In this document: piece by piece, positions 1-7,972 of the stretch | How the letters are laid out: each line of letters begins with the position of its first letter | Position numbering within the stretch: the first letter of the stretch is position 1 | Assembly (NCBI RefSeq): GCF_003369795.1 | Contig: NZ_CP026730.1 | Span: forward strand, 6,191,001-6,255,000 | Source of the DNA: Streptomyces sp. CB09001 | GTDB taxonomy: Bacteria > Actinomycetota > Actinomycetes > Streptomycetales > Streptomycetaceae | Reading direction: 5' to 3' | DNA length: 64,000 nucleotides | Notes under the pieces: generated by a model | The model's input: the letters and a program-made list of their open reading frames with translations, nothing else | Database searches by the model: none | Told to the model about the DNA's origin: nothing | Position numbers and translations under genes: made by a program

Positions 1-1574
1 TACCGGGGCGCCCGCCAGGCGTCCAGCCGGTGCTCCACCGCCGCACCCAGGGACAGCAGTTCGACGTCCTGGCGGTCGCCGGCCATGAGGAGCAGCCCGA
101 CCGGCAGTTCACCCACGAACCCGGCGGGCAGCGACAGCGAGGGGTACCCGGCCACCGCCGCGGGGGTGGAGGACGGGATCACGTCGTTGTCACCCCGCGC
201 GCAGTCGGTGGTCCACGCGGGCGGGTTCGCCGGGGAAGCGATGGCGTCCAGGTCGTGCTCGGCCATGACCTCGTCGATGGACCGCCGGGACAGGTCCGTC
301 AACTCCGCGCGCATCGCCCGGTACTCCGGATCGGTGGTGGGCGGTGCGGCCAGCGCCTGCTCGAACAGCTCCTGACCGGCGAAGCAGCTCTGCTCCCGCG
401 GGTGGCTGCGGTTGAACTCGATCAGCTCGGCCAGGTCCCGGGGCCCGCCGCGGGTGGCGAGGTAGGCGTCGATGTCCCGGTGGAACTCGCTCAGCAATGC
501 CGGGAACTCGAGTTCGGCCAGCCGCTCCTGGTACGGCAGGCTCACCTCGACGACCTCGGCCCCCGCGGCGGTCAGCCGCTCGGCGGTACGGGTCATGAGG
601 GCGTCCACCTCGGCGCCGAGCGACGGCAGCCGCCACAGGCCGATCCGCTTGCCGCGCAGGGTGCCGGGACGGCCGACCGCGTCCGTGAGGCTCGGCGCGT
701 CGTCGGCGCGGACGGTGTCACCGCCGCTCAGCACGGAGAGCGTGAGCGCGGTGTCGACCACGTTGCGCGCCATGGGGCCGGCCGTGTCCTGCTCGGCGGA
801 GATCGGTACGACGCCCGACTGGCTGACCACCCCGAGACTGGGCTTGAGGCCGACCACGCCGTTCATCCCCGCGGGGCACACGATGGAGCCGTCCGTCTCG
901 GTCCCGATCGCCACCTGCGCCAGCGACGCGGCGAGCGCCGCGGCCGAACCCGAGGACGATCCGCAGGGGTTGCGGTCCAGGACGTACGGGTTGTTCGTCT
1001 GCCCGCCCACCGCCGACCATCCCGACGTCGGCCTGGCCGCGCGGAAGTTGGCCCACTCCGAGAGGTTGGCCTTGCCGAGGATCACCGCGCCGGCCGCCCG
1101 CAGCTTCCCGACCAGGTCCGCGTCGGTGTCCGGTGGGCTTCCGGCCAGGGCCAGCGAACCGGCGGTCGTCGGCATGTCACGGGTGTTCACATTGTCCTTG
1201 AGCAGGACGGGGATGCCGTCCAGCGGGCCGCGGGCCCTGCCGAGGCGGTGTCTGAGGTCGCTGGCGGCAGCCTGACGCAGGGCCGTCGGGCTGGTGCGCA
1301 GCACCGCGTTGATCCTGGGGTCGACGGCCTTGATCCGCCGCAGGTAGGCGAGGGTCAGCCTGAGCGAGGACAGGGATCCGCGGTTCATGCGGGCCTGCAG
1401 TTCCGGGATCGTCACCGTGTCCAGGTTCACTCCCTTGACCAAGGCCGACTCGGCGGATCGCGCCGCATCGCCGGTCCGGGACCCGGCGGCCACGGCCCGT
1501 GGACCGGGCGCCGCCGCAACGAGGGGGACCACGACCAGGAGTACGGTCAGGGCCGCCATGCTTCTCTTCTTCAT
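1..1574 (-). CDS. Secreted amidase-signature hydrolase (3' end outside window)
   Basis: Amidase-signature serine hydrolase, expected to hydrolyse amide bonds outside the cell. The ATG at 1574-1572 begins a signal peptide: MKKRS, then a hydrophobic stretch ending near PRAVAAG. The Ser-cisSer-Lys machinery is visible: Lys in PVLLKDN (about residue 123) and the Gly/Ser-rich GSSSGSAAA (about residue 205). IVCPAGMNGVVGLKPS follows, a typical family segment. About 524 codons are present without a stop, close to the usual length of secreted actinobacterial amidases, so only a few C-terminal residues should be missing. It is divergent from the LPMO gene and shares that intergenic region. The substrate cannot be predicted. 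The family call is firm from the motifs; no homology search was run. Confidence 0.85.
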   Translation of the reverse strand, partial: MKKRSMAALTVLLVVVPLVAAAPGPRAVAAGSRTGDAARSAESALVKGVNLDTVTIPELQARMNRGSLSSLRLTLAYLRRIKAVDPRINAVLRTSPTALRQAAASDLRHRLGRARGPLDGIPVLLKDNVNTRDMPTTAGSLALAGSPPDTDADLVGKLRAAGAVILGKANLSEWANFRAARPTSGWSAVGGQTNNPYVLDRNPCGSSSGSAAALAASLAQVAIGTETDGSIVCPAGMNGVVGLKPSLGVVSQSGVVPISAEQDTAGPMARNVVDTALTLSVLSGGDTVRADDAPSLTDAVGRPGTLRGKRIGLWRLPSLGAEVDALMTRTAERLTAAGAEVVEVSLPYQERLAELEFPALLSEFHRDIDAYLATRGGPRDLAELIEFNRSHPREQSCFAGQELFEQALAAPPTTDPEYRAMRAELTDLSRRSIDEVMAEHDLDAIASPANPPAWTTDCARGDNDVIPSSTPAAVAGYPSLSLPAGFVGELPVGLLLMAGDRQDVELLSLGAAVEHRLDAWRAPR

Positions 1575-1670
1575 GGCGGACAGCCCACTACACGGGGCCG
1601 CCCGGCACAAGGGGCCCCTCAGCCACGGGAGTTGTCGCACGGGGCGGGGCCGGGGAAGGTGTGCAACCCC

Positions 1671-1726
1671 TTGACGGCACCCCGTCCTTCGCTAAGGTCT
1701 AGACCTGCACGCGTAGGTCTAGACCT
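1671..1726 (+). promoter_or_regulatory. LPMO promoter with two tandem DasR/chitinase-type sites
   Basis: TTGACG (1671-1676) and TAAGGT (1693-1698), 16 bp apart, make a plausible -35/-10 pair. Two identical 12-bp palindromes AGGTCTAGACCT lie at 1695-1706 and 1715-1726, centres 20 bp apart (two helical turns). The first overlaps the -10 box. They resemble the direct repeats of Streptomyces chitinase promoters and the DasR-responsive element core TGGTCTAGACCA. Repression by DasR, relieved by amino-sugar phosphates, is an inference that fits the downstream LPMO. Confidence 0.75.
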
Positions 1727-1806
1727 GCGGTGTGGGGTTGCCTCATCGGCAACGTCGCAAGCCGGGGCAGGCTGATCCGACGTGGACCGAAGGGAACAGT
1801 GATGTC

Positions 1807-2556
1807 ATGCGCATGAAAAGAAGAGTGGCGGCCGCCGTGGGAGCGCTGGTCGCTCCCGTGGTGGCCCTGAGTCTGCCGGCGCCCACCGCGAGCGCCCACG
1901 GCTGGGTGGTCTCACCGGGGAGCCGGCAGGACCAGTGCGCCAACCGCGTGGTGCAGTGCGGTCAGATCAAGTGGGAACCGGCGAGCGTCGAGGGCCCGAA
2001 GGGACTGCGCAACTGCAGTGGCGGAGACGCCCGGTGGGCCGACCTGGACGACGACGGCAAGGGCTGGCGGGTCACACCGATCGGCACCACGCACACCTTC
2101 ACCTGGACCATCGAGGCCCGGCACGCCACCAGCAACTGGCAGTACTTCATCGGCGACCAGAAGATCGCCCAGTTCGACGGGCACGGCGCCCTGCCTCCCG
2201 CCTCGGTCAGCCACCAGCTGGACTTCGGCGGGTTCAGCGGGCGGCAGAAGGTGCTCGCGGTCTGGAACATCGCGGACACCGCCAACGCCTTCTACGCCTG
2301 CATCGACGTCAACATCGGCGGCGGAAACGACGGTGGTGGTGACGACGGCGGCGGGGACGACGGTGATGGTGACGACGGCGGCGGCGACCAGCCGGGCGAC
2401 TGCGTCGCGGGAGCCTGGAGCGCCGCGAGTGTCTACAACGGCGGCGAGACCGTCTCCCACGACGGACACAGCTGGCGTGCCAAGTGGTGGGTGACGGGCG
2501 AGGAGCCCGGCACCACGGGTGAATGGGGGGTCTGGGAGGACCTCGGCGCCTGCTGA
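1807..2556 (+). CDS. Lytic polysaccharide monooxygenase AA10 with C-terminal CBM5/12
   Basis: Secreted copper enzyme for oxidative cleavage of chitin (cellulose possible). 249 aa. ATG 1807 was chosen because AAGGGA (1790-1795) precedes it and a clean signal peptide follows, ending ASA. Cleavage leaves His31 as N-terminus; His31 and His106 (in RHATSNW) give the copper histidine brace. The AA10 core covers roughly residues 31-197 and ends with FYACIDVNI. A Gly/Asp linker follows, then a CBM5/12-like domain (about 203-249) with VYNGGETVSHDG and aromatic residues WRAKWW. An in-frame ATG six bases later is a possible alternative start. The promoter carries tandem DasR-like sites, consistent with a chitin regulon. 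Confidence 0.93.
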   Translation: MRMKRRVAAAVGALVAPVVALSLPAPTASAHGWVVSPGSRQDQCANRVVQCGQIKWEPASVEGPKGLRNCSGGDARWADLDDDGKGWRVTPIGTTHTFTWTIEARHATSNWQYFIGDQKIAQFDGHGALPPASVSHQLDFGGFSGRQKVLAVWNIADTANAFYACIDVNIGGGNDGGGDDGGGDDGDGDDGGGDQPGDCVAGAWSAASVYNGGETVSHDGHSWRAKWWVTGEEPGTTGEWGVWEDLGAC

Positions 2557-2600
2557 ACCGCCGTACCGCTCGGTCCCGGTCCCGGTCCCGGGGCGCGGCC

Positions 2601-2636
2601 GGCCGGCGTACGCACCGGAAGCCGCGTGCGCCGGCC
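2601..2636 (+). terminator. Hairpin terminator after the LPMO gene
   Basis: Inverted repeat with a 13-bp G/C-rich stem containing one G-T wobble (arms 2601-2613 and 2624-2636) and a 10-nt loop, 45 bp after the LPMO stop. There is no U-tract, as is common in Streptomyces. Confidence 0.6.
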
Positions 2637-2642
2637 CGCGTC

Positions 2643-2673
2643 TCAGAGTCCTCTGATACCGCGCCGCTAGCGT
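2643..2673 (+). promoter_or_regulatory. Ligase promoter with palindromic operator
   Basis: TCAGAG-TC-CTCTGA lies at 2643-2656. A likely -10, TAGCGT, is at 2668-2673, its first base 18.5 bp from the palindrome centre. The palindrome therefore covers the -35 position. The same palindrome and spacing recur at 9568-9581 for two divergent promoters. Confidence 0.6.
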
Positions 2674-2716
2674 CCGGCCGGTGGTGTGCGATCAACCGGT
2701 CTCGTGAAGGAGCGCC

Positions 2717-4180
2717 ATGACGGAGCAGTTCCCCGGTGCAGTCCTCGACCTCCTCGACGCGGCCGGCGACCGCACGGTCTTCGAGCACGACGGCCGGGAG
2801 GTGAGCGGGCGGCAACTGCTCGGCATGACCCGGCGGGTGGCGGCCGCCCTGCGGCAGCGCGGCCTCGGGCCGGGCCGTGGCCTGGCCCTGCTGCTCGGCG
2901 TCGGCCCCGAGGCATTCGCCGCCGTCCTCGCCGCGTACACGGTCGGAGCCCGCGTGGTCGGGGTACGGCCCGGCATGACGGACCACCAGCAGGCGGCCCT
3001 CCTGCGCGACGCCGAGGTCACGGTCACCGTCACCGACCGGCCTGGCGCACCGGGCGGAGGGGACCTTCGGCCGCCGGGCGTCGTGCTGCCGCTCGGCGAG
3101 CTGCTGGCGGCGCCGGACGACGGTCTGCGGCCCCGCCTCCCGGCACGGCCGCAGGACGTCGCCCGGCTCATCCACACCAGCGGCAGCACCGGCGTTCCCA
3201 AGGCGTGCGCCCAGACGTACGCGGCGATGACGGCGGCCTGGGCGCTGCGGCCCGAGGACTGGCCGCCGGCGGTCCGGGAGCTGGCGGGCCGGCTGGACAG
3301 GTTCCTCGTCTTCGGCACCCTGGCCAGCCAGGTGATGCTCGAGTACGGCCTGCTCGCACTCGCCGCCGGCGGCGTCCTGGTCGCCGCCGACCCGCCGGAC
3401 CTCCCCGGGGCCCTCGTGCGCCACCGGGCGACCGCGAGCGTCATCACGGTCGGGCGGCTGAACCGGCTGGTGACGGAGGTGCGTTCGGCGCCCGTGGACC
3501 TCGGGACACTGCGCGCGCTCATGGTCTCCGGCTCGCCACTGGAACCGGGCCGGGCGCGTGCGGCCGCACAGGTGCTCGGGCCGGTCGTCTTCCACGGGTA
3601 CGGACAGACCGAGACCGGCATGATCTCCATGGCCACGCCCGCCGACCCGCCCGGCTCGCTCGGCGTGCCGCCCGTCGACCTGGAGGTCCGCGACCCCTCC
3701 GGCCGCCCCGTCCCGGTCGGCACCGAGGGGGAGATCTTCGTCCGCACGCCCTCGCAGGGAGCCGGGTACTGGGGACAGCCCGCGCTCGGCGACGAGGTGT
3801 TCGTGGACGGCTGGGTCCGCACGCGGGACCTCGGAAGCCTCGACGCGCGGGGCAGGCTGTGGCTCTCGGGACGCATCCGGGACGTGGTCATCGTCGACGC
3901 CAACGTGCACTACACCGGTCCCATCGAGCGGCTGCTCGCCCGTCACCCGGCGGTGACCGAGGCGTACGTCGTCGCCGTGCCGGACGATGCCACGGGGGAG
4001 GCCGTGCACGCCTTCGTCGTCCCCACGGCCGATCGCGTACCCGCCCTCGACGACCTTCGCGCGCTGGTGACGGCGCGGCTGGGCGAGGCCTGCGCGCCGA
4101 CGCGCCTGACCCTTATCGACGAGGTGCCGCTCACCGCGGCCGGAAAGCCGGACAAGCGGCAGCTGACACGGGAGAGTTGA
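2717..4180 (+). CDS. ANL-superfamily acyl/aryl-CoA synthetase (AMP-forming)
   Basis: Stand-alone adenylate-forming enzyme that should activate a carboxylic acid with ATP and pass it to CoA or a carrier. 487 aa, GAAGGAG ribosome site just before the ATG. Core motifs in order: HTSGSTGVPKA (A3), HGYGQTE (A5), GWVRTRDLG (A7), SGRIRDVVIV (A8), and AAGKPDKRQ with the catalytic Lys (A10). It is somewhat short but complete. It is the only + strand gene of the cluster's left arm, runs toward the antiporter gene, and has its own copy of the shared palindrome. With a tyrosine-type ammonia-lyase nearby, a 4-coumarate-like substrate is possible, but this is inference. A benzoate- or fatty-acid-activating role is not excluded. 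Confidence 0.85.
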   Translation: MTEQFPGAVLDLLDAAGDRTVFEHDGREVSGRQLLGMTRRVAAALRQRGLGPGRGLALLLGVGPEAFAAVLAAYTVGARVVGVRPGMTDHQQAALLRDAEVTVTVTDRPGAPGGGDLRPPGVVLPLGELLAAPDDGLRPRLPARPQDVARLIHTSGSTGVPKACAQTYAAMTAAWALRPEDWPPAVRELAGRLDRFLVFGTLASQVMLEYGLLALAAGGVLVAADPPDLPGALVRHRATASVITVGRLNRLVTEVRSAPVDLGTLRALMVSGSPLEPGRARAAAQVLGPVVFHGYGQTETGMISMATPADPPGSLGVPPVDLEVRDPSGRPVPVGTEGEIFVRTPSQGAGYWGQPALGDEVFVDGWVRTRDLGSLDARGRLWLSGRIRDVVIVDANVHYTGPIERLLARHPAVTEAYVVAVPDDATGEAVHAFVVPTADRVPALDDLRALVTARLGEACAPTRLTLIDEVPLTAAGKPDKRQLTRES

Positions 4181-4190
4181 GGCGACGGCG

Positions 4191-4216
4191 CCGGTCCCCG
4201 CGACAGCGGGGCCCGG
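4191..4216. terminator. Hairpin between convergent ligase and antiporter genes
   Basis: CCCCGC (4196-4201), loop GACA, then GCGGGG (4206-4211), extended by CCGG on both sides across one mismatch. It lies between two convergent genes and could stop transcription in both directions. Confidence 0.5.
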
Positions 4217-4254
4217 CCCGTGCGCTCACCTGCCGCCGTTCACCGGTCCCCCGT

Positions 4255-5514
4255 TCACTGCCCCACGCCGACGGCCTCCCGCGGGCGGCCGGCGCGCACC
4301 CGGTCCCGTCGGTCCAGCAGGGCCAGCAGCGGCGTCGCCATGACGGTCGTCGTGATGGCGACCACCACCAGGGCGCTGAACATCGCCTGCGTCACGATCC
4401 CCGCCGCGAGCCCCAGGTTGAGGGCGACCAGCTGCATCAGTCCGCGCGCGTTCATCAGCGCCCCCACCCGCAGGGCGACCCGGTTGGGCTCGCCCGCCGC
4501 CCGCGCCGCGAGCCAGCAGGCGCCGAACTTGCCGACGACCGCCACCACCACGCACCCCCCGGTGAAGAGCAGAACCGGCCCCGAACCCAGCAGGGTGAAG
4601 TCGGTGTTCAGACCCGAGTACGTGAAGAACAGCGGAACGAAGACCGCGCCCACCGGCTGGAGTGTCCCGACCGTGCGGTCCAGCCGCTCCGAGCGGGGGA
4701 AGACGACGCCGAGACTGAACGCGCCGAACACCGCGTACAGCCCGATGACGTCGGTGTACCAGGCGACCAGGAACAGCACGCCGACGAGGGCGAGCAGGAG
4801 CTGGTCGGCACCCGTGCGCTCGGCGAGCAGCGCCGTACGGTCGCGCAGTCGCACGCCCACGGCCAGCACCGCGATCAGGCCCAGGCCCCCGGCGACGGCC
4901 ACCGAGACCTTCCCGGCACTGCCGCCCGCGATGCCGAAGACCCCCGCGAGCAGGACCCAGGCCGCCGCGTCGTCGACGGCGCCGGCCCCGAGGGACAGGG
5001 CGCCGAACCGGGTCTTCGCCAGGTTCCGTTCGGCGATGATCCGGGCCAGCATCGGGAACGCCGTCACCGCCAGCGCGACACCGACGAACAGGCCGGACAC
5101 CGTCAGCGACACGTCCGGGGCGAGCGCGCCGGTGCGTTCGCCGACGGCGGCGATGAGCACCAGCCCCAGCACCATCGGCACCACCAGCCCCGCCGCCGAC
5201 ACCAGCCCGGCCGACCGGGCGACACCCCGGAGCCGGTCCGCGCGGAAGTCCCAGCCGACGTGGAACATGAACGCAACCAGCCCGATCTGCCCCACCACGT
5301 ACAGCACCGGCCGCAGTTCGGTGGGGAAGAGGGCCGACTCGACGCCGGGCAGCAGGGCGCCCAGGACCGACGGCCCCAGTACCACCCCCGCGAGCATCTC
5401 CCCGACCACCGGCGGCTGCCCGACGGTCTGCAGCAGCCGGCCGACGAGCCGGCAGACGACGAGGATCACGACGACCGCGAGGAAGAAGGCGGGACCCAGT
5501 TCCGTGGTACTCAT
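4255..5514 (-). CDS. CPA2-family cation/proton antiporter
   Basis: Integral membrane antiporter of the KefB/NapA type (Na+/H+ exchanger fold), 419 aa with about 12 hydrophobic segments. Family signs are the N-terminal PPVVGEMLAGVVLGPS segment, the paired acidic residues in GAGAVDDAAAW (expected ion-binding site) and NARGLMQLVALN. No C-terminal nucleotide-binding domain is present. Its ATG (5514-5512) overlaps the P450 stop in ATGA, so it is the last gene of a translationally coupled operon behind three redox genes. In this context it might export a charged product or keep ion balance, but a housekeeping role is equally possible. Family sure, role unsure. Confidence 0.85.
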   Translation of the reverse strand: MSTTELGPAFFLAVVVILVVCRLVGRLLQTVGQPPVVGEMLAGVVLGPSVLGALLPGVESALFPTELRPVLYVVGQIGLVAFMFHVGWDFRADRLRGVARSAGLVSAAGLVVPMVLGLVLIAAVGERTGALAPDVSLTVSGLFVGVALAVTAFPMLARIIAERNLAKTRFGALSLGAGAVDDAAAWVLLAGVFGIAGGSAGKVSVAVAGGLGLIAVLAVGVRLRDRTALLAERTGADQLLLALVGVLFLVAWYTDVIGLYAVFGAFSLGVVFPRSERLDRTVGTLQPVGAVFVPLFFTYSGLNTDFTLLGSGPVLLFTGGCVVVAVVGKFGACWLAARAAGEPNRVALRVGALMNARGLMQLVALNLGLAAGIVTQAMFSALVVVAITTTVMATPLLALLDRRDRVRAGRPREAVGVGQ

Positions 5515-6905
5515 CCGTTGCTCTCCTTGCTCTGCTTGCTCGCCTTGCTCTCCGTGTGGTGGGCGACCGGACAGCGTCCGGAGCGCGGTTCCTCGAAGTA
5601 CCGGGCCGCCGGGCGCAGTCGACGGGCGTGCAGCACCATGACCGTGCCGAGCACCAGTTGCCGCACGCCCCGGGTGACGTCCTCCACGCCGTCGCGCAGC
5701 CGGACGAACCGGCGCAGCGCCTCCAGCCGGCGCCGGCCGGGGGCCAGCGGGCGGGGGATCAGCAGACACGGCGCGCGGTGCGGGTTGGAGCGGGTGTGCG
5801 AGGCCGTCGAGTCGAGCCGGAACCGGTGCAGCACCTCGCGCACGGCGACGCGCAGGACGATCGGGGACACGCGCCACGCGGGGCAGGGACGGTTCGCCGC
5901 CACCCCGAACGGGATGTACGGGGCCCTCCTGGCCGCCGGGTCCGACCAGCGGTCCGGGTCGAACTCGTCGGGCCGTTCGTGGCCCGTGGCCTGGTAGTCG
6001 GGGTAGCTGAAGCACACCACGGACCCGGCCGGCAGCACCGTCGTGTCGTCGAGCGGCACCTCGTCCGTGGTGATGCGGTGGGCGATCCCGAACAGCGGGT
6101 ACAGGCGCAGCGTCTCGTCGATCACGTGCGCGAGGTACCGGTCGTCGTCCGGGAGTTCCGACAGGCGGTGCTGCACCCTCGGGTGGCGGGCCAGGGCGAG
6201 CAGCACGTGCGCGGTCGCCTCGGACAGCTGGACGACCGCCGTGTTGAAGAACGTCCCCTGCAGGTACAGCGCCTGCTCGGACGGGGAGAGGGAGGCCGGC
6301 AGGCGGTGCGGCACGTCCCCGGCGCGGATCCGCTCGCCGAGGTACGCCGTCAGCCGGGCCCGGCGTCGCGGGTGCCGCAGTCCGGTGCACTTGAGGGCGG
6401 TGATCACGTCGTCGGCGTGCGCGGTGATCAGCTCCCGGGCGTGCGGCGGGCACGGCCTGCGGAAGACCAGCTCGTAGGCGAAGGCGGCCCAGGCGGGCAT
6501 CAGCAGGTCCCGCAGCCGCACCAGGCTGACGCGGGTGAGCGGGACCGTGTCCAGTACGTCCGCGACGGCCCGCCCGGCCGCCTCGGCGAGACCGGCGGAC
6601 GAGCCCGCGAGGATCCGCCGCGTCGTCGCGGCGACCTCGTCGTAGCGTTCACCGGCCTCCAGGTGCTCCTGGTGCACCTCGGAACCCGGGGCGAGCCAGT
6701 ACCAGAACAGGTCGGACAGGCCCGCGCCCGCGCTGCGGCCGTCCACAGCGGGATGGGCGTACACCCGTTCGAACACCTCGGGGCCGTGGGTGGCGTTGGG
6801 CAGGGTCACCACCCGGTCGCCGTTGACCTTCTCGAAGACGCGCACCCGCAACGCCACCACCGTGCGCGGCAGCCACCACGAGGCGGGCCGTCGGGTGCCG
6901 CTCAC
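5511..6905 (-). CDS. Cytochrome P450 with atypical heme-ligand loop
   Basis: Soluble bacterial P450, 464 aa, starting at GTG 6905 inside the stop of the upstream gene (GTGA overlap); GTG 6908 is an equal alternative. The I-helix region reads GTFFNTAVVQLSEA in place of the usual AGxxT, and the K-helix ExxR is ETLR. The Cys loop reads PFGVAANRPCPAW with Cys341: it lacks the usual Gly of FxxGxxxC and has one extra residue before Cys. A C-terminal extension with HARRLRPAARYFEEP follows the heme domain. No ferredoxin gene is nearby. It sits third in a four-gene operon behind FAD and FMN enzymes. Hydroxylation or another oxidation of a cluster product is inferred. Confidence 0.85.
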   Translation of the reverse strand: MSGTRRPASWWLPRTVVALRVRVFEKVNGDRVVTLPNATHGPEVFERVYAHPAVDGRSAGAGLSDLFWYWLAPGSEVHQEHLEAGERYDEVAATTRRILAGSSAGLAEAAGRAVADVLDTVPLTRVSLVRLRDLLMPAWAAFAYELVFRRPCPPHARELITAHADDVITALKCTGLRHPRRRARLTAYLGERIRAGDVPHRLPASLSPSEQALYLQGTFFNTAVVQLSEATAHVLLALARHPRVQHRLSELPDDDRYLAHVIDETLRLYPLFGIAHRITTDEVPLDDTTVLPAGSVVCFSYPDYQATGHERPDEFDPDRWSDPAARRAPYIPFGVAANRPCPAWRVSPIVLRVAVREVLHRFRLDSTASHTRSNPHRAPCLLIPRPLAPGRRRLEALRRFVRLRDGVEDVTRGVRQLVLGTVMVLHARRLRPAARYFEEPRSGRCPVAHHTESKASKQSKESNG

Positions 6906-7972
6906 CACGCCGCGTCCCCGCGGACGACCATGTCGGCGCTCAGGTCCGCGTTGCGGCGCCCGCCGCACAGGGCGAGCGTGTGGTCGTACTCCGCGAGCAG
7001 TGTCCGCAGCACCTGACGGACGCCCGCCTCGCCCTCGGCCGCCAGCCCCCACAGCACCGGGCGTCCCACACCGACGGCCGCCGCGCCCAGCGCGAGGGCG
7101 ACGGCCACGTCACCGCCCCGGCGTACTCCGCCGTCCAGGAGCACCGGCACCGCACCGGCGACCGCGTCGACGACCCCGGGCAGGCAGTCGACGGACGCCG
7201 CGGCGGCGTCGCACTGGCGGCCCCCGTGGTTGGAGACGATCACCCCCGCCGCACCGTGTCCGACGGCCAGCCGCGCGTCCTCGGGATGCAGCACGCCCTT
7301 GACCCACACGGGCAGCGAGGTCATGTCCACCGTCTCCGCGAAGTCCCGCCAGGAGGCCGCCGGGTGCATCGGGATGTCGGTGAGGGCGCCCGGCGGGGCG
7401 CCGGGCAGGTCGCGCATGTTCTCCGCGGCGTATCCGGGCGGCAGGTCGTCGAACCCGTTGCGCAGGTCCCGGGTGCGCCGGCCGAGGAGCGGCGAGTCGG
7501 CGGTGACGACCAGGGCCGAACAGCCGGCCTCCTCCGCCCGCCGCACCAGCGCCTCGGTGACCTCCCGGCGCGGGTGCGGGTAGAGCAGGAACCACACCGC
7601 CGCGTCCGGGTCCGCCTCGCGGGCCGCCGCGACGACGGCCGACACCGCCGTCGTCGCGGCGACGCCTGTCACCAGGACGGCGCCCTCGGCCGCGGCGGCC
7701 CGCGCGGTGGCCCGCTCCCCGTCCGGGTGCAGCAGCCGGTGGAACGCCGTCGGCGCGACCACCACCGGTGCCGCCCCCCGGGCACCCGGCAGGTCCACGG
7801 CCGTCTCCCGCCGCGGGGCCCCGCGCAGCACCCGGGGCAGCAGCGCGTACCGGTCGAACGCCCGCCCGTTGGCGGCCAGCGCGCGCTCCTCGCCCGCGCC
7901 GCCCGCCACGAAGTCGTAGCGGACCGGGTCGAGCGCCGCGCGCGCCGCGTCGTGCAGTTCGCGGAGGGTCAC
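6902..7972 (-). CDS. FMN-dependent alpha-hydroxy-acid oxidase/dehydrogenase
   Basis: TIM-barrel FMN enzyme of the glycolate oxidase/lactate monooxygenase/mandelate dehydrogenase family, 356 aa. It oxidises a 2-hydroxy acid to the 2-keto acid, or decarboxylates it oxidatively. Seen: YDFVAGGAGEERAL near the N-terminus, VVAPTAFHRLLHPDGE, LVVTADSPLLGRR, VWVKGVLHPEDA, the active-site VIVSNHGGRQCD (catalytic His and Arg) and FMN-binding PVLLDGGVRRGGDV. GTG 7972 overlaps the FAD-gene stop by 4 bp and its own stop overlaps the P450 start, so the order FAD-FMN-P450-antiporter is translationally coupled. The substrate is unknown; an aryl-lactate or mandelate-like compound would suit the neighbouring ammonia-lyase, by inference. 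Confidence 0.88.
   Translation of the reverse strand: MTLRELHDAARAALDPVRYDFVAGGAGEERALAANGRAFDRYALLPRVLRGAPRRETAVDLPGARGAAPVVVAPTAFHRLLHPDGERATARAAAAEGAVLVTGVAATTAVSAVVAAAREADPDAAVWFLLYPHPRREVTEALVRRAEEAGCSALVVTADSPLLGRRTRDLRNGFDDLPPGYAAENMRDLPGAPPGALTDIPMHPAASWRDFAETVDMTSLPVWVKGVLHPEDARLAVGHGAAGVIVSNHGGRQCDAAAASVDCLPGVVDAVAGAVPVLLDGGVRRGGDVAVALALGAAAVGVGRPVLWGLAAEGEAGVRQVLRTLLAEYDHTLALCGGRRNADLSADMVVRGDAAW

Noticed and set aside
2686..5997. Very long + strand open frame (1103 codons) across the ligase and antiporter region
   Set aside because: Arg/Pro/Gly-rich composition with no motif. It is a GC-frame shadow of genes with clear family signatures in other frames.
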